The position numbers and the translations under genes were made by a program. The notes under the pieces were generated by a model that ran no database searches, was not told where the DNA came from, and saw only the letters and a program-made list of their open reading frames with translations. This document shows, piece by piece, positions 37,201 to 45,658 of a stretch of 64,000 nt of DNA. Location of the stretch: the NCBI GenBank assembly GCA_014526335.1, contig JACTAT010000029.1, positions 4,950,114-5,014,113 on the forward strand, given 5' to 3'. Each line of letters opens with the position of its first letter. Position 1 is the first letter of the stretch. The DNA is from Chrysaora quinquecirrha (lineage: Eukaryota > Cnidaria > Scyphozoa > Semaeostomeae > Pelagiidae).

Positions 37201-40200
37201 TTTCACTCGTGCAGTCTTGGAACCTTTCGTTTCTTTTTGCTTCAAAGCTCCTTGCAACGTGAGGAGTGATTTCTCTGTCAGCTGCATGTTAGCAAGATCT
37301 TGCAGCAAGCTCTGGGAGGTGCTCACAGGCTGGCCTAGCCCGGGGGGAGGCCTTGACACTTTCACGGATAATCCCAGATAAGGGGGACGCATTAATTCTG
37401 CCGGTAACTCTAAACCAGGGGGTCTCCTTAATAGTGGTTTTTCTTGAGGTTCCGATTTATCATCCAGGGCAGGTTCACTGAGAGGCCCGTCATTCTTATT
37501 ATCTCCGTGTTCTTTCGCTTGTCCAGCAGGATCAAAGGTTTCCTTGCTGTTGAGCTTATTGGTGTCCAGTGCATGAAGGGCCAACTTCTCTGTTTTCTTA
37601 ACTTTACCTTCAGTGTCCTTATTGGGGAAAATTGAAGCAGAGAATTCCACGTTCTTATGATCATCAGTACATGTCTTTAAGGATGACATTAAACTGTTTA
37701 TTCTAGTACTTTCAAGACATGAGCCTTTTGAAACAGTGTTGCTTTGTAAGTCAATCTTTCCTGAGGATTCAGTCGTAGCCTTTTTGCTACAAGAACCAAC
37801 TGGAGCAGTCACTTTAAACTGGGAGAGACCTGAGAGTCCCAAAGTCGTTCCAATGCCTTCAGAAATGTTGTTTTGATAAACAAGCTCGCTCAGAGAAACA
37901 GGATTACTATCCCCTGTCTCTTTTGATCTTTCTGTATCTTTTCCAGCAATAAAGCTGTTCTCTAACTTGTGCTTTCCCGGTGAATATACAACATTTGTCT
38001 CACTTAAAGAACCACTGAGAGCAGACAGATTGAGCTGTGCAAGTGCTGCGAGTTCTACACCCTTTCCTGTAGCATTTGCAACTTTGCTAAGAGACAGAGG
38101 GTTTCCCTCTAATGTCTCCTTTGATTTTGTTACATCTTTTTCAGTGGCAAAACTGTTCTGTAATTTGCGCTCTCCAGATGAACTGACCGCATTTTTCTCC
38201 CTGGAAGATCCACTGACAGCAGACAGGTTGGCAAGTTTTGAGAGTCTTGCATCCTCTTCTGCAGCATTGGCAACTTCGTTTTGATGAGCGAGTTCGCTTA
38301 GAGAGAACGATTTAATTTCCCCTGTCGTTTGAAGGCCTTCAGAGTCAAGCTTTAGGCCAGATAAAGGCTGCCTTAGGGATCTCGACAATGGATCATCAGA
38401 TTTACGATTTCTAGTCACGCTTACATTTCTATTTCCTAAAAGATCTTTATAATGGCTTTGCTTCGTACTTTTCGCTGTCTTTGTGTATTTTAAGCCTTCT
38501 GTAGCACTTGTCACGGAGCTTTTGTCTGATTTTACCAAAGAGCTCAATGATAAAGACATAGCATCGCTCAAACTTCCAAGTGGCAAATTGCTTTTATTCA
38601 CAGGACCTAAGCCACTTGCATTCCCCTTGCATTTCTTGTTATCCATAAAACCAGAATATTTTTCCTTCTTAAGAGACAGTGTAGCTAAAGAAGCTAAGCT
38701 TGCACCCATCAGACCTGAGAATTCATCGCCACCAACTTTCTGGTCTTCACAACTCTGTAATACATGCGATTTATCTAAGATAGATTTGCCAGTGTTTTCA
38801 CTCAAAGGTTTGCTCTGAGACTTTGATAGGCTACTTAAGGACACAGATAAAATACTGTCAGTGAAAATCTGATTGTTAAGGCATGGTTTAGCAGCTGAGT
38901 TGTTTATCGATAGTCCAACATGTTTTGACTTAAGTCCACTCTTCTCAAGTCGCTCAGATTCTTCGGATTTACCAGTCTTCCTGCTTAATGAATTACTCTG
39001 AGATTTCGACAAGCTACTCAAAGAGGCTGATAGCATGCCGAATTGACTATCTAAGCTTTGTTTCGTGTCCAAATTGCTTCCAGATAAATTAGTGTCTTTA
39101 GATGTAAGAATAGTTTCCGTAGATCGATCAAAGTCCACAGTACTTCCGTTAATAGGCTTGCTCTTCTCAAATTTGGACAAACTGCTCAAAGGAACAGATA
39201 AAATACTGCCTGAAATAGCATTAATATCCAAGCTTTGGTTAGTAGCTAAATTGTTTTTCGATAGTTCTGGTTCTTTAGCATCTAAAACAGTCTTCCCAAG
39301 CCGATCATTTATTCCAGCATCAACAATAGGTCTACTCGAATGATTGGCATGAGATTTCGACAGGCAGCTCAAAGATGGCAATGCAATGCCAAGTTGACTG
39401 TCTGGACTTTGTTTACTAGACAAATTGTTTCTCGATGGTTCAATTCTGCAAGGCTGTCTATTAGTTAAATCTAACTTAGCATCACTCTTTAATCTTTCTA
39501 CAGACCCTTTGTTATCAGTTGAGCCTACATTTGCACAGCAAGTAGTTAATCTTGCTTCTTCGTTCAGTAACTGGTCACAGCCAGCAGTCGTTTTCCCTAA
39601 CTTTTCATAGAGAGCCGAGTTATTGTTAGTATTACTAGAATTTGGTGAAGAGATATTTGTTGAATCTTACCTTATTTATTGCCATTTGAAAGAAAGAACA
39701 AGAAACCAAACATGAAAAGAAAAAGGCAACGAATAAGTGACGGAATTATTTCAAATGATTATAAAATAAAAACATTTTAGGGCACTTAAGTTCAACATTA
39801 AAAATTAGAGCTCTCGTTTTAGTATCACGATAGCGAACCACTAATTACTACTGTGAATAGTTTCTGAGTTATACAAAACCTCAGAATTGCGATAAACAGC
39901 GGAAACATTTTCGGGCATTTTTCGGGCATACTGTACTAAGTATGCCCATAAATGTTTCCGCTGTTTATGGCAATTCTGAATTACTACTGTGGTGGAAAAT
40001 CATTGCTGTGGTGGGTAACTATGATTGATATGGTGGGTTATTTTGCATGATGTGGTGGTATTTTTTGCGTACTGTGGTGGCATTGTTTGCTTACTGTAGT
40101 GAATAAGCACTACTTTGGAGGGTTTTTATGCTTGATGTGGTGGGTTATTATGCTTGATGTGGTGGGTTTTTATGCTTGATGTGGTGGGTTATTATGCTTG

Positions 40201-43200
40201 ATGTGGTAGTAGTTTCGTGTACTGTGGTGTACTTTGTAGGGTTTTTTGCTTAATCTATTGATTTTTGCTATGATTTCGTATTCACAACAGAAGCAAAAAA
40301 TACCACCGTATCAAGCATAATAGCCCACCATATCAAGAATAATAACCCACCACAGTATTTATTATGCATTACAGCACGCAAAATATACCACCGCAGTATG
40401 CAAAATAAAACACCACAGTACGCAAAATAAACCTCCACAATAGTGATTATCCACAACAGTAGGGATTACTGGTTTGTTAGCGTGAGTATGCACGGCAAAG
40501 AAATAGCCAAGAGGCTTGAAGCTGAATCTCGTCAGAAATCTGAAAGTGGAAATGTAGAATTTGCAGCATCTCCACTGAATAGCAAAAGAGATTAACTCAC
40601 CTTTCTTTGATGTCGTCTTTTGACCATCCGTACTAAGAGTTTGTCTGCCAGCTAAAAAAGAAGAAAAAGTTATCTTGAGTCCTACAAAAGATATAGTGAC
40701 ACGATTCACATCCTAAGAGAGGAAAAAAAGTGTAGTAAGATTTTCTTCTGAAACTGCATTAGAATTCAAAGAAAAGGAATCTTGAACTTGGGCTAAGAAA
40801 TAGCTCTGGAAAATTGGTAAAAAATATCAAACATCACATAAGCTCTAGATTTTGACTTTTCCATATGAAGGTGTCGTAGTCTAACCCAGCTGATTCGTGG
40901 TGTCAGAAGCTCAGCGAAATCGTGGTTTGAGTCCCAGCTACGGTAGCTTAAAAGCCAGGATCAAGGTCTTGACATCCTAGCGACTAATGGTAAATACACC
41001 TTACCACCTTTACAACTATCTCAAGATTGAGAAGCTACTAAATAAGCTGCCCAAAGCTGCAGCGTCACGTGCGGTTTTCATCAGTTCTGACGATGCGACA
41101 CTACTGAAATATTGCCCTGTAGCTATTTCAAGCAAAAAATCGCATGTGTAGCTGCTAGAAGCAGGTCTGAGAAAACCTTAAAGTATACCTTTATTGAGAA
41201 TTTCGTCAAGAGCCTTTTCAGCATCAAAATCCAACCTCAACAGGGCAGCTACAGCTGTAGGCTTGTGATAATAGTCACCAAGAATGCCTTCGAGATGCTC
41301 CAGGGCAGACTGAAGTTTTGCTGTGACAGAAAATGAAGAAAATAATTTGAGATAGAAATCATCTTATCACAGTCAAGGAGAATGTTTCTTAAAATCAAAC
41401 ATGGTGAAGTGCCTCGTGTCTACACTCTATGCTGGCATAGTTTTGAGATGAAAACAGAATGACACGAATATGATACACTAACTGACTTCACATGAAAACA
41501 GCATAGTGAAAAGCCCTTGAATACAGTAATTTGATGCACTCATGCTGATTGAATTGGAGAAAAGCAATCACTCTTTGTGCTTGTTCTAGTTGATATGAAG
41601 CAATGGATTTCAGACAAAAAGGCAATTTGCTCCTTGTGTTCATTTTATACCAGTATAGCGTAAAAAGGAATTCTGATTCCCCATCCAACATGAAATTATT
41701 CATATTCTTTGGTGCAGGCAAAGTAAGCAGGACTTAAGACAGTACCATTTATCTTGGTCATTGGACTATACAGTCATTTCAGAATCACATAGTGGCAGTC
41801 TCTTTTATATACATATGGTACACAACACATGAAATAGAAATCTGCCTAAAAACAACAAATTCAGACCTATACTTCTATCATCTAGATCAGGCATTTTGAA
41901 ATCAGAAGTTGAATCTGCCAGTGGATCGTCATTATCATCTGATTCTTCTTCAGTTTCCTCTTTGATTTCTGGCTCTTCCATGAAAGTTGAAAGTGTGTAC
42001 TTTGGTTCTGCTCTGTTGTACAAAAACATCTCCTCTGGAAAGCAACAAATCAAAATTTTAAGACAGCAAAAACCAGCAGTATGCCAAAAAAGTCCATGCC
42101 TAATACCTCTTGCTCAGGATTTATAGAATGCTACACATACTTGTCTGGCATTTTTTTCATTTATAACTGCACATGCCTGCCCCCACTACAAGCAATGTGC
42201 CAAGAAACGAGGTGAAGAGATTCATGGGTTGACAGCAGCGGCATCAATATCATGGATTAGTTCTTAGAAAAGGGAATGTGATGTTGGTTATCTGGGATTA
42301 ATCTGTGGTATTCTGAAGTACCCAATGATCGGGGGGTGGGAATAATTGCAGGGTTGGAAATATTGTTAAATTTAATACACAGGGGGGGAGGGGTTGCAAT
42401 AAACAGGGTGGTTGAAAAATACAAAACTAATTGCTTTAGCATAACAGAAACTTTAATGTTCCTACGGTGTTGTACAATAACAAACGAAAGATATTTTGCA
42501 ATATAATATAGCCATCAAATATACGTATTATCACTCAGTTAACCCAAAGGACAGCAAAGAAAAACTTATTTTAATGAAATTTTGATTTATTCATTTAGCA
42601 AATTATGTTCAACTAATAAAACGGGGGTTGGAATAAGAGCAGGGGGGTGGGAAATTTGAAAAAATTAACAAATGGGGGGGGGGGGTGATTATTCGGTACT
42701 CCATAATTTGAGTCCAATAACAGAGGAAACTACCTCATTCTGTAAACGAGTGCCCAACTGGTCTTTCTTACTTTGAAATATTATTGAGAAAATAAATTTA
42801 ATAAACACAAAATACTGCATCTAACCTGTGCCTGGTGAGACAGCATAATGGTTCAGGTCATCATATGAACGTCCATATTCATCAAGAGATGACGCAAGTT
42901 CTGAAAAAAGATAAATAATAACTTTAACATTTGCTATGATATAATATCAGAGGCTAGAATAAAGTTTAGCAGACTCCCTCCTGTTTGATCATCACATCAG
43001 TCAACTGGCCCTTTCATTTCACACAAGGAATCGCTCAAAATCATGTCAACACTTGTGCATTACTGACACAAGCTTTTTATTGCTCGTGCAAAATGGTCAA
43101 TAATATAGAATGTCACACAACAAATTGTCCAAATTTTTTCGAAAACTTCAAAAATTAAAGAATGCGTGAAAATTCAAAACTGTAAAACAATGCAATTGAA

Positions 43201-43973
43201 CCTACAGTATGCGAAGTCTGCGAAAAGAAGAAGGATATAGGTCTCAAAACCCCATCCGCAAAGCTTTTATCAATGACATAAAAAATGGTCATTAAGCACC
43301 AGCAAGGTGAAAATATCATATAAAGGGTGGTAGCAAGCAGTGGGCTGCCAAGTAAAAGAGCTGAGGGGACATTAATAAAAAGAAAGGCAATACTATATGT
43401 CATTCCAAATTTCATTTCGGAAATATGGATTGCGCCTAAATATGTAATTTATTCACATCATTGATCGCTTGCTCCAACGCACGGACACGAGCTTTCTACG
43501 ATCACAAAGGGAAGGGCAAAACATCTTAAAGTTGTTTAGATCCTTACGGTACGTCCCATATTGAGATGGGCCCGCCATTTAACATGATCATCTGAGTCAC
43601 AGAGAGTAAGGTTTTTAAAACCTTTAAATTTGTGCTCCCTAACCTGGATTCGCACCACAGACCTTAAGCACAAAGGTGCAAGTGCTACCCACTACACTAC
43701 ACGCTACCCCTAGTACTATGTATGTGTTGGTTGTTCTATTTTTGCTTCAAATACATGATGATGCTTAGTATTTCGAGTACCTAGGTAGTACTCAAGTATT
43801 TCGGGGCTAGTTTTTCTAAATACCAAAGCTTGATTCTAAAATTATATAGGCATCACGAACTAAAACTCCCTACAAAACAAGGTTTAGCTCAAATTGCGTA
43901 GGCCCTGTCTTTCGCCATCATGCCACTTACCATCCTCGTATCGCATATTTCGAACATTTCTGTGTCGAGCCAT
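19259..43973 (-). CDS. HBS1L: HBS1-like translational GTPase (HBS1 isoform of an HBS1/SKI7 gene)
   Basis: There are 21 coding exons, minus strand, all phases matching: 43973-43931, 42900-42826, 42034-41873, 41320-41189, 40651-40601, 35138-34967, 34061-33926, 32211-32142, 31767-31686, 30685-30602, 29429-29312, 28951-28805, 27809-27735, 27000-26883, 26249-26181, 26054-25950, 25001-24911, 24037-23929, 21796-21696, 20658-20514, 19267-19259; 697 residues (human HBS1L 684). It begins MARHRNVR as in vertebrate HBS1L. An HBS1_N/UBA-like helical region is at about 94-137. The GTPase motifs are G1 GHVDAGKST (281-289), switch-I Thr339, G3 DAPGH (358-362), G4 NKMD (420-423) and G5 SGL (459-461). EF-Tu-like beta-barrel domains end in [17 protein letters not shown]. 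The protein partners Pelota to rescue stalled ribosomes in no-go and non-stop decay. Switch I reads EEERTRGIT where relatives have EERERG. The last exon encodes only Ile-Lys-stop. Confidence 0.93.
19490..19862. mobile_element. Degenerate TTATAAGAAAC-type MITE
   Basis: The left part TTTTATAAGAAACCTGG and the right part CTAGGTTTCTTATAAGCCGG are inverted; the interior has several AAGTTTCTTAA units, as in the element at 54288. Outer termini are eroded. Lies just downstream of the inferred HBS1 last exon (its upstream intron). Confidence 0.5.
20911..21531. repeat. 15-bp satellite in HBS1 intron
   Basis: About 41 units of TACCTACTACTGTAA, diverged by point changes. Because 15 is a multiple of three, long frames appear on both strands (IPTTV and GITVV pentapeptide repeats); these are artefacts. 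It lies between HBS1 exons 21796-21696 and 20658-20514. Confidence 0.85.
22201..23550. repeat. 40-bp minisatellite with higher-order repeats
   Basis: There are 33 full 40-bp units plus partial ends. The unit contains TAATGTCCTCGGGGGACAGA and CTGCCAAGGCAGTAGTTACC; CTGCCAAGGCAG is a small palindrome. Variant units are arranged non-randomly. The three-unit block at 22261-22380 recurs at 22621-22740 (360-bp period). From 22861 GTCGTCAGGAAACAGA units alternate with GTCCTCGGGGGACAGA units, with a 160-bp super-period. Lies in the HBS1 intron 21797-23928. Confidence 0.95.
23598..23645 (-). repeat. Dispersed repeat with GCAATCTGATTGGCT, copy 2 (inverted)
   Basis: TTCAGCCAATCAGATTGCAT and GAGTTGCTGCCCTAACCATA are the reverse of 18599-18645. 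It starts about 48 bases beyond the end of the 40-bp minisatellite. Confidence 0.5.
26690..26770. mobile_element. Partial GGTTCCTTATAAAG-type MITE end
   Basis: TAGGTTCCTTATAAAGTGGT and TTCTTTATAAAAAAGC match the right end of the elements at 32829 and 51459. Only this end is recognisable. Confidence 0.45.
27044..27190. mobile_element. MITE with TAGACTTATTACACGAGTC termini, copy 1
   Basis: A perfect 19-bp inverted terminal repeat at both ends of a 147-bp element. The inside contains CTTTCTGACAACAACAACAA, shared with the longer copy at 48041-48477. Lies 43 bases upstream of the HBS1 exon 27000-26883 acceptor. Confidence 0.65.
27286..27672. mobile_element. TATAAGGAACC MITE, inverted degenerate copy
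   Basis: Contains CCACTTTATAAGGAACCTTA, GGCCCGAAAATTTAAGGAAC and a right end near ACAAACGCGTGTATG. Same internal order as 51459-51866 but reversed. Lies just 3' (minus-strand sense) of the HBS1 exon 27809-27735. Confidence 0.5.
27840..28540. mobile_element. AAACATTGTTTG-family element(s), copy 3
   Basis: Starts AAGGCCCTGGCAAAACGAAC and ends GTTTGATCGTTTGGCCAGAG. A second start-like CTCTGGCCAAACAATCAAAC near 28100 suggests two adjacent or nested copies. It fills most of the 995-bp HBS1 intron and begins 30 bases from the acceptor of the exon 27809-27735. Confidence 0.55.
29478..29960. mobile_element. MITE with AATAGACCTTT termini
   Basis: A 483-bp element whose outer 75 bases or so are inverted: AATAGACCTTTTTTGCTTTT with AAATGGTAGATCTCTTATGT on the left against the reverse on the right, ending AGAAAGGTCTATT. 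No coding capacity. It lies in the HBS1 intron between exons 30602 and 29429. Confidence 0.55.
31346..31420 (+). mobile_element. tRNA-like SINE head
   Basis: GGTAGCGTAGCCCAATGGTT and GTGTTGGACTCACGG resemble the A box and anticodon region of a class II (Ser/Leu type) tRNA, but no acceptor pairing and only a poor B box is present. Probably a SINE fragment in the HBS1 intron. Confidence 0.3.
32465..32827. mobile_element. CACTC-TTTTTT-ATAAG MITE, copy in HBS1 intron
   Basis: Left ACACTCTTTTTTTTTTATAA and right TTCTTATAAAAAAAAAGAGT are inverted; length 363 bp. The right side abuts another element at 32829. Relatives with clear TA flanks are at 51459 and 54288. Confidence 0.6.
32829..33196. mobile_element. 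GGAACC MITE adjoining the previous element
   Basis: AGTTCTTAAAGTTCCTTATT, internal AAGTTCCTTAACAGTTCCTT and a right end TTTATAAAGTGGTTCTTTAA then GCGTGTA, in the order of 51459-51866. The left terminus is missing, probably lost to the neighbouring insertion. Confidence 0.55.
33402..33704 (+). mobile_element. LINE 3' fragment in HBS1 intron
   Basis: An open frame of about 100 codons reads the C-terminal end of a non-LTR polyprotein: [21 protein letters not shown], then [20 protein letters not shown] and a terminal [10 protein letters not shown] zinc-knuckle-like end. It is antisense to HBS1, between exons 33926 and 32211. GC-rich GGGGGCTTATTTG repeats precede it (33290-33390). Confidence 0.7.
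35221..35528. mobile_element. hAT-like G-run MITE with visible target duplication, copy 2
   Basis: About 308 bp flanked by direct repeats GCGGGCTGCC at 35211-35220 and 35529-35538. Left end GGGGGGGGTACTTG and right end GGGAGTACCCCCCC are inverted. Eight to ten bases of duplication fit hAT-type insertion. Termini match 1228-1606. It lies in the HBS1 intron just upstream of exon 35138-34967. Confidence 0.65.
36133..36709. mobile_element. AAACATTGTTTG-family element with 56-bp tandem array, copy 4
   Basis: The left arm is six tandem 56-bp units starting at 36132, 36188, 36244, 36300, 36356 and 36412 (CTAAGGCCCTGGCTAAACG then AAACATTGTTTGTCAAAGAC). The right end is the inverse, GTTCGACCATTTGGCCAGGG. 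It lies about 160 bases beyond the SKI7-like stop codon. Confidence 0.7.
36868..39665 (-). CDS. HBS1L: SKI7-like alternative terminal exon of the HBS1 gene
   Basis: This is a single open frame of 2798 bases from an acceptor at 39666-39670 (GTAAG before the exon) to TGA at 36868. Joined to the phase-1 donor of the exon at 40651-40601 it gives 154 shared N-terminal residues plus a SKI7-like remainder, 1086 in all. The next HBS1 exon at 35138 is also entered in phase 1, so skipping this exon yields HBS1. The body is Ser/Leu/Lys-rich and low in complexity, with degenerate repeats around LSSLSKS. The last 40 residues hold [20 protein letters not shown], resembling the SPDD-type motif of HBS1L variant 3, Ski7 and plant HBS1/SKI7 proteins that tethers the cytoplasmic exosome and SKI complex. 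A possible AATAAA on this strand lies at 36601-36596, within a repeat 270 bases downstream. The gap between the polypyrimidine tract and the acceptor is long, so the exact acceptor is inferred from phase. Confidence 0.85.
39881..39979. repeat. Near-perfect 39-bp-arm hairpin
   Basis: Left arm TCAGAATTGCGATAAACAGC continuing GGAAACATTT; the right arm is its inverse with about three mismatches (AAATGTTTCCGCTGTTTATG). The loop is about 20 bases. It lies 215 bases upstream (gene sense) of the SKI7-like exon. Confidence 0.75.
39981..40470. mobile_element. Foldback element of inverted 22-bp repeats
   Basis: The left half repeats TGATGTGGTGGGTTATTATG with spacing about 22 bases; the right half repeats the inverse, ATCAAGCATAATAGCCCACC. 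The two halves could form a very long duplex. It lies in the intron just before the SKI7-like exon. Confidence 0.65.
40871..41012 (+). mobile_element. tRNA-derived SINE, family A copy 2
   Basis: GTCGTAGTCTAACCCAGCTG and the mutated B box GGTTTGAGTCCCAGCTACGG, followed by the same body and ACCTTACCACCTTTAC tail. Lies in the HBS1 intron between the exons at 41189 and 40651. Confidence 0.55.
42305..42710. repeat. G-rich degenerate repeat stretch
   Basis: Several GGGGGGTGGGAATAA and CAGGGGGGTGGG motifs alternate with AT-rich spacers, bounded by GTACCCAATGATCGGG and TTATTCGGTACTCC. The ends look inverted, so it may be another G-run transposon. HBS1 intron 2. Confidence 0.4.
43640..43712 (-). mobile_element. 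tRNA-like sequence, probably SINE or tRNA pseudogene
   Basis: Minus strand GGGGTAGCGTGTAGTGTAGT GGGTAGC is A-box-like and GGTGCGAATCCAGG is B-box-like, but acceptor and T stems do not pair well. No functional tRNA can be supported. HBS1 intron 1. Confidence 0.35.
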
Positions 43974-44224
43974 AGTGAATTTTATAAGTTAAACAACCAG
44001 ATTAAAACTGTAATCAATGATCGCCATCATCCAAGAGTCATAATTCAAGATTTGTTCGGCTTCTTCTTGTAACACGTACGTTCACGCGCGCCATCTTTTC
44101 TCTCTCAAGAAAGGAAAAGGAATATCATTTTGCGCCTGCGCATCTATGTAAACGGGGGGACGTTTACATTTTAGGTACTTTGGACGGTAATTTTGACCCC
44201 CGTAATGTATTACAACTGTGAGCC

Positions 44225-44459
44225 CTAAGATCTCGGAAAAGATATATTGGAACTGAGACAGTTTTTAAATCTACTCATAATTTTTCCCCTCCCCCCAGCA
44301 CAATGTTGTTCATATTTGTTCAATATGCCGCAATGCAGCACTTGCACTCGCACAACATTGTTCAGGGGGAGAGGGGTTGAAAATACTGACCACATGATGA
44401 AAGATCGAGAGATTTTGGATTTTGATCACAAGTTCCAATATTTTTGTCCAGGATTGTAG
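44225..44459. mobile_element. CTACAATCTTGG MITE, copy 1
   Basis: Left end CTAAGATCTCGGAAAAGATA and right end TTTTTGTCCAGGATTGTAG are inverted; the interior holds CACAATGTTGTT and its inverse around a G/C run. A better preserved copy is at 52371-52608. It lies about 250 bases upstream of the HBS1 start codon. Confidence 0.55.
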
Positions 44460-44488
44460 TTGCACGAAGCCTGGTTCTTATATATCGT

Positions 44489-44656
44489 GAAGGTGAAGGT
44501 GAAATGGTGTTCTTAGCGCCAGTCGCTAGGATCTCAGTACTAGGTTAACTAATCGGACCTCGACCCTGGCTGTGACGCTACCGTGGCTGGGCTCGAACCC
44601 TGACCAAACTGAGCTTCTGACACCACGAGTCAGTTGGATTACACTACGACGTCACA
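44489..44656 (-). mobile_element. tRNA-derived SINE, family A copy 3
   Basis: Best-preserved copy, minus strand. It reads GTCGTAGTGTAATCCAACTG, then GGGTTCGAGCCCAGCCACGG, and ends in the CACCTTCACCTTCAC tail. Lies upstream of the HBS1 promoter. Confidence 0.65.
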
Positions 44657-44659
44657 GCG

Positions 44660-45127
44660 CCTTCGCAGACCGTGAGCGGCAGATCAACGACCGACCATTG
44701 CGGAAGAAGCAAAAAGTTGTTTCTTGTTATCATCAATGATTATCCCCGAATCCTCGGAGACCACCCAAGACCATCTGTACCATTGGCAATCATATTTTGG
44801 TGTTGCATCGGCGCTGATCGCAGACGATTGCCCACCGTCTCTGCGATCAGGTTTGCAGCGTATACGAACCGGGCTTTGACAACTTCTTCGTTTGTAGAGG
44901 GTATGATTATTCTCAGATGGTGCGCGCGTGTTTGATCGAGGGAGTGTGCTTACAAAAAAACCAAAGACTTTAACAATTCTCAACAATGATACATTTATTT
45001 CTGCTATCTACATCAATATTTCTATCAAGAGGTTTTCTTTCCTATACGATATGGTTTTTTTCAAATTTTGCAACAAATCACCATTGCAGTCTTATACAAA
45101 GCCTGATCATCCTTTTTCTCTGGCGTG
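44660..45127. other. Intergenic stretch between HBS1 and LRCH
   Basis: Lies between two SINE copies. A moderately GC-rich block at 44660-44935 has strand-symmetric short frames but no family is recognised. Nothing else is seen. Confidence 0.4.
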
Positions 45128-45235
45128 AAATATGAAATGGTGAATTTATTAGCAAAAGCGCTGAGATCTTAGTAGTAGGTTAATTACAATCGGGACCTCG
45201 ACCCTGGCTGTGACGCTACCATAGCTTGGGCTCGG
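45128..45235 (-). mobile_element. tRNA-derived SINE, family A copy 4, truncated
   Basis: Minus-strand body (AGGGTCGAGGTCCCGATTG) and CTACTACTAAGATCTCAGCG without an intact head. The B box is decayed. Confidence 0.5.
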
Positions 45236-45658
45236 CTCAGGTGTTACTCATAGAAGGTGCTTAGTGCGCATTTATTCGGAAGTGCGCTTGATCGAAGCAA
45301 ATACGTTTAAATACAGTGGCGCTGACGGGCGTAGATAGCGAGTGGCAGTAGCAGTCACTCTCTTACCCACCCCCATTGCAAAGCTTGACCGTGAAGTGAA
45401 CAAATTAAGTCGATGGATTTTGCTGTTCGAATCACTGTCCAAAAGATCCCCTTCAAGGACACGCAACATGTACACATCCCTTTGATGGAAAATTTTGGGC
45501 TTTGCCTCTCGACTGAAAATTCGTGCAACGCTACAATCAAATAATTACGGTAAAAATTAATAGATTCTTATTCACCATACTGTATTATTGACATTTAATG
45601 CGGAATTTTAGGGATTGATTTTGGAGCAGAAATATTTAGAAACTGAGTTGTAAGAATA

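Noticed and set aside
43640..43712. A functional tRNA on the minus strand
   Set aside because: The A and B boxes are only approximate and the acceptor and T stems fail to pair; treated as SINE-like.
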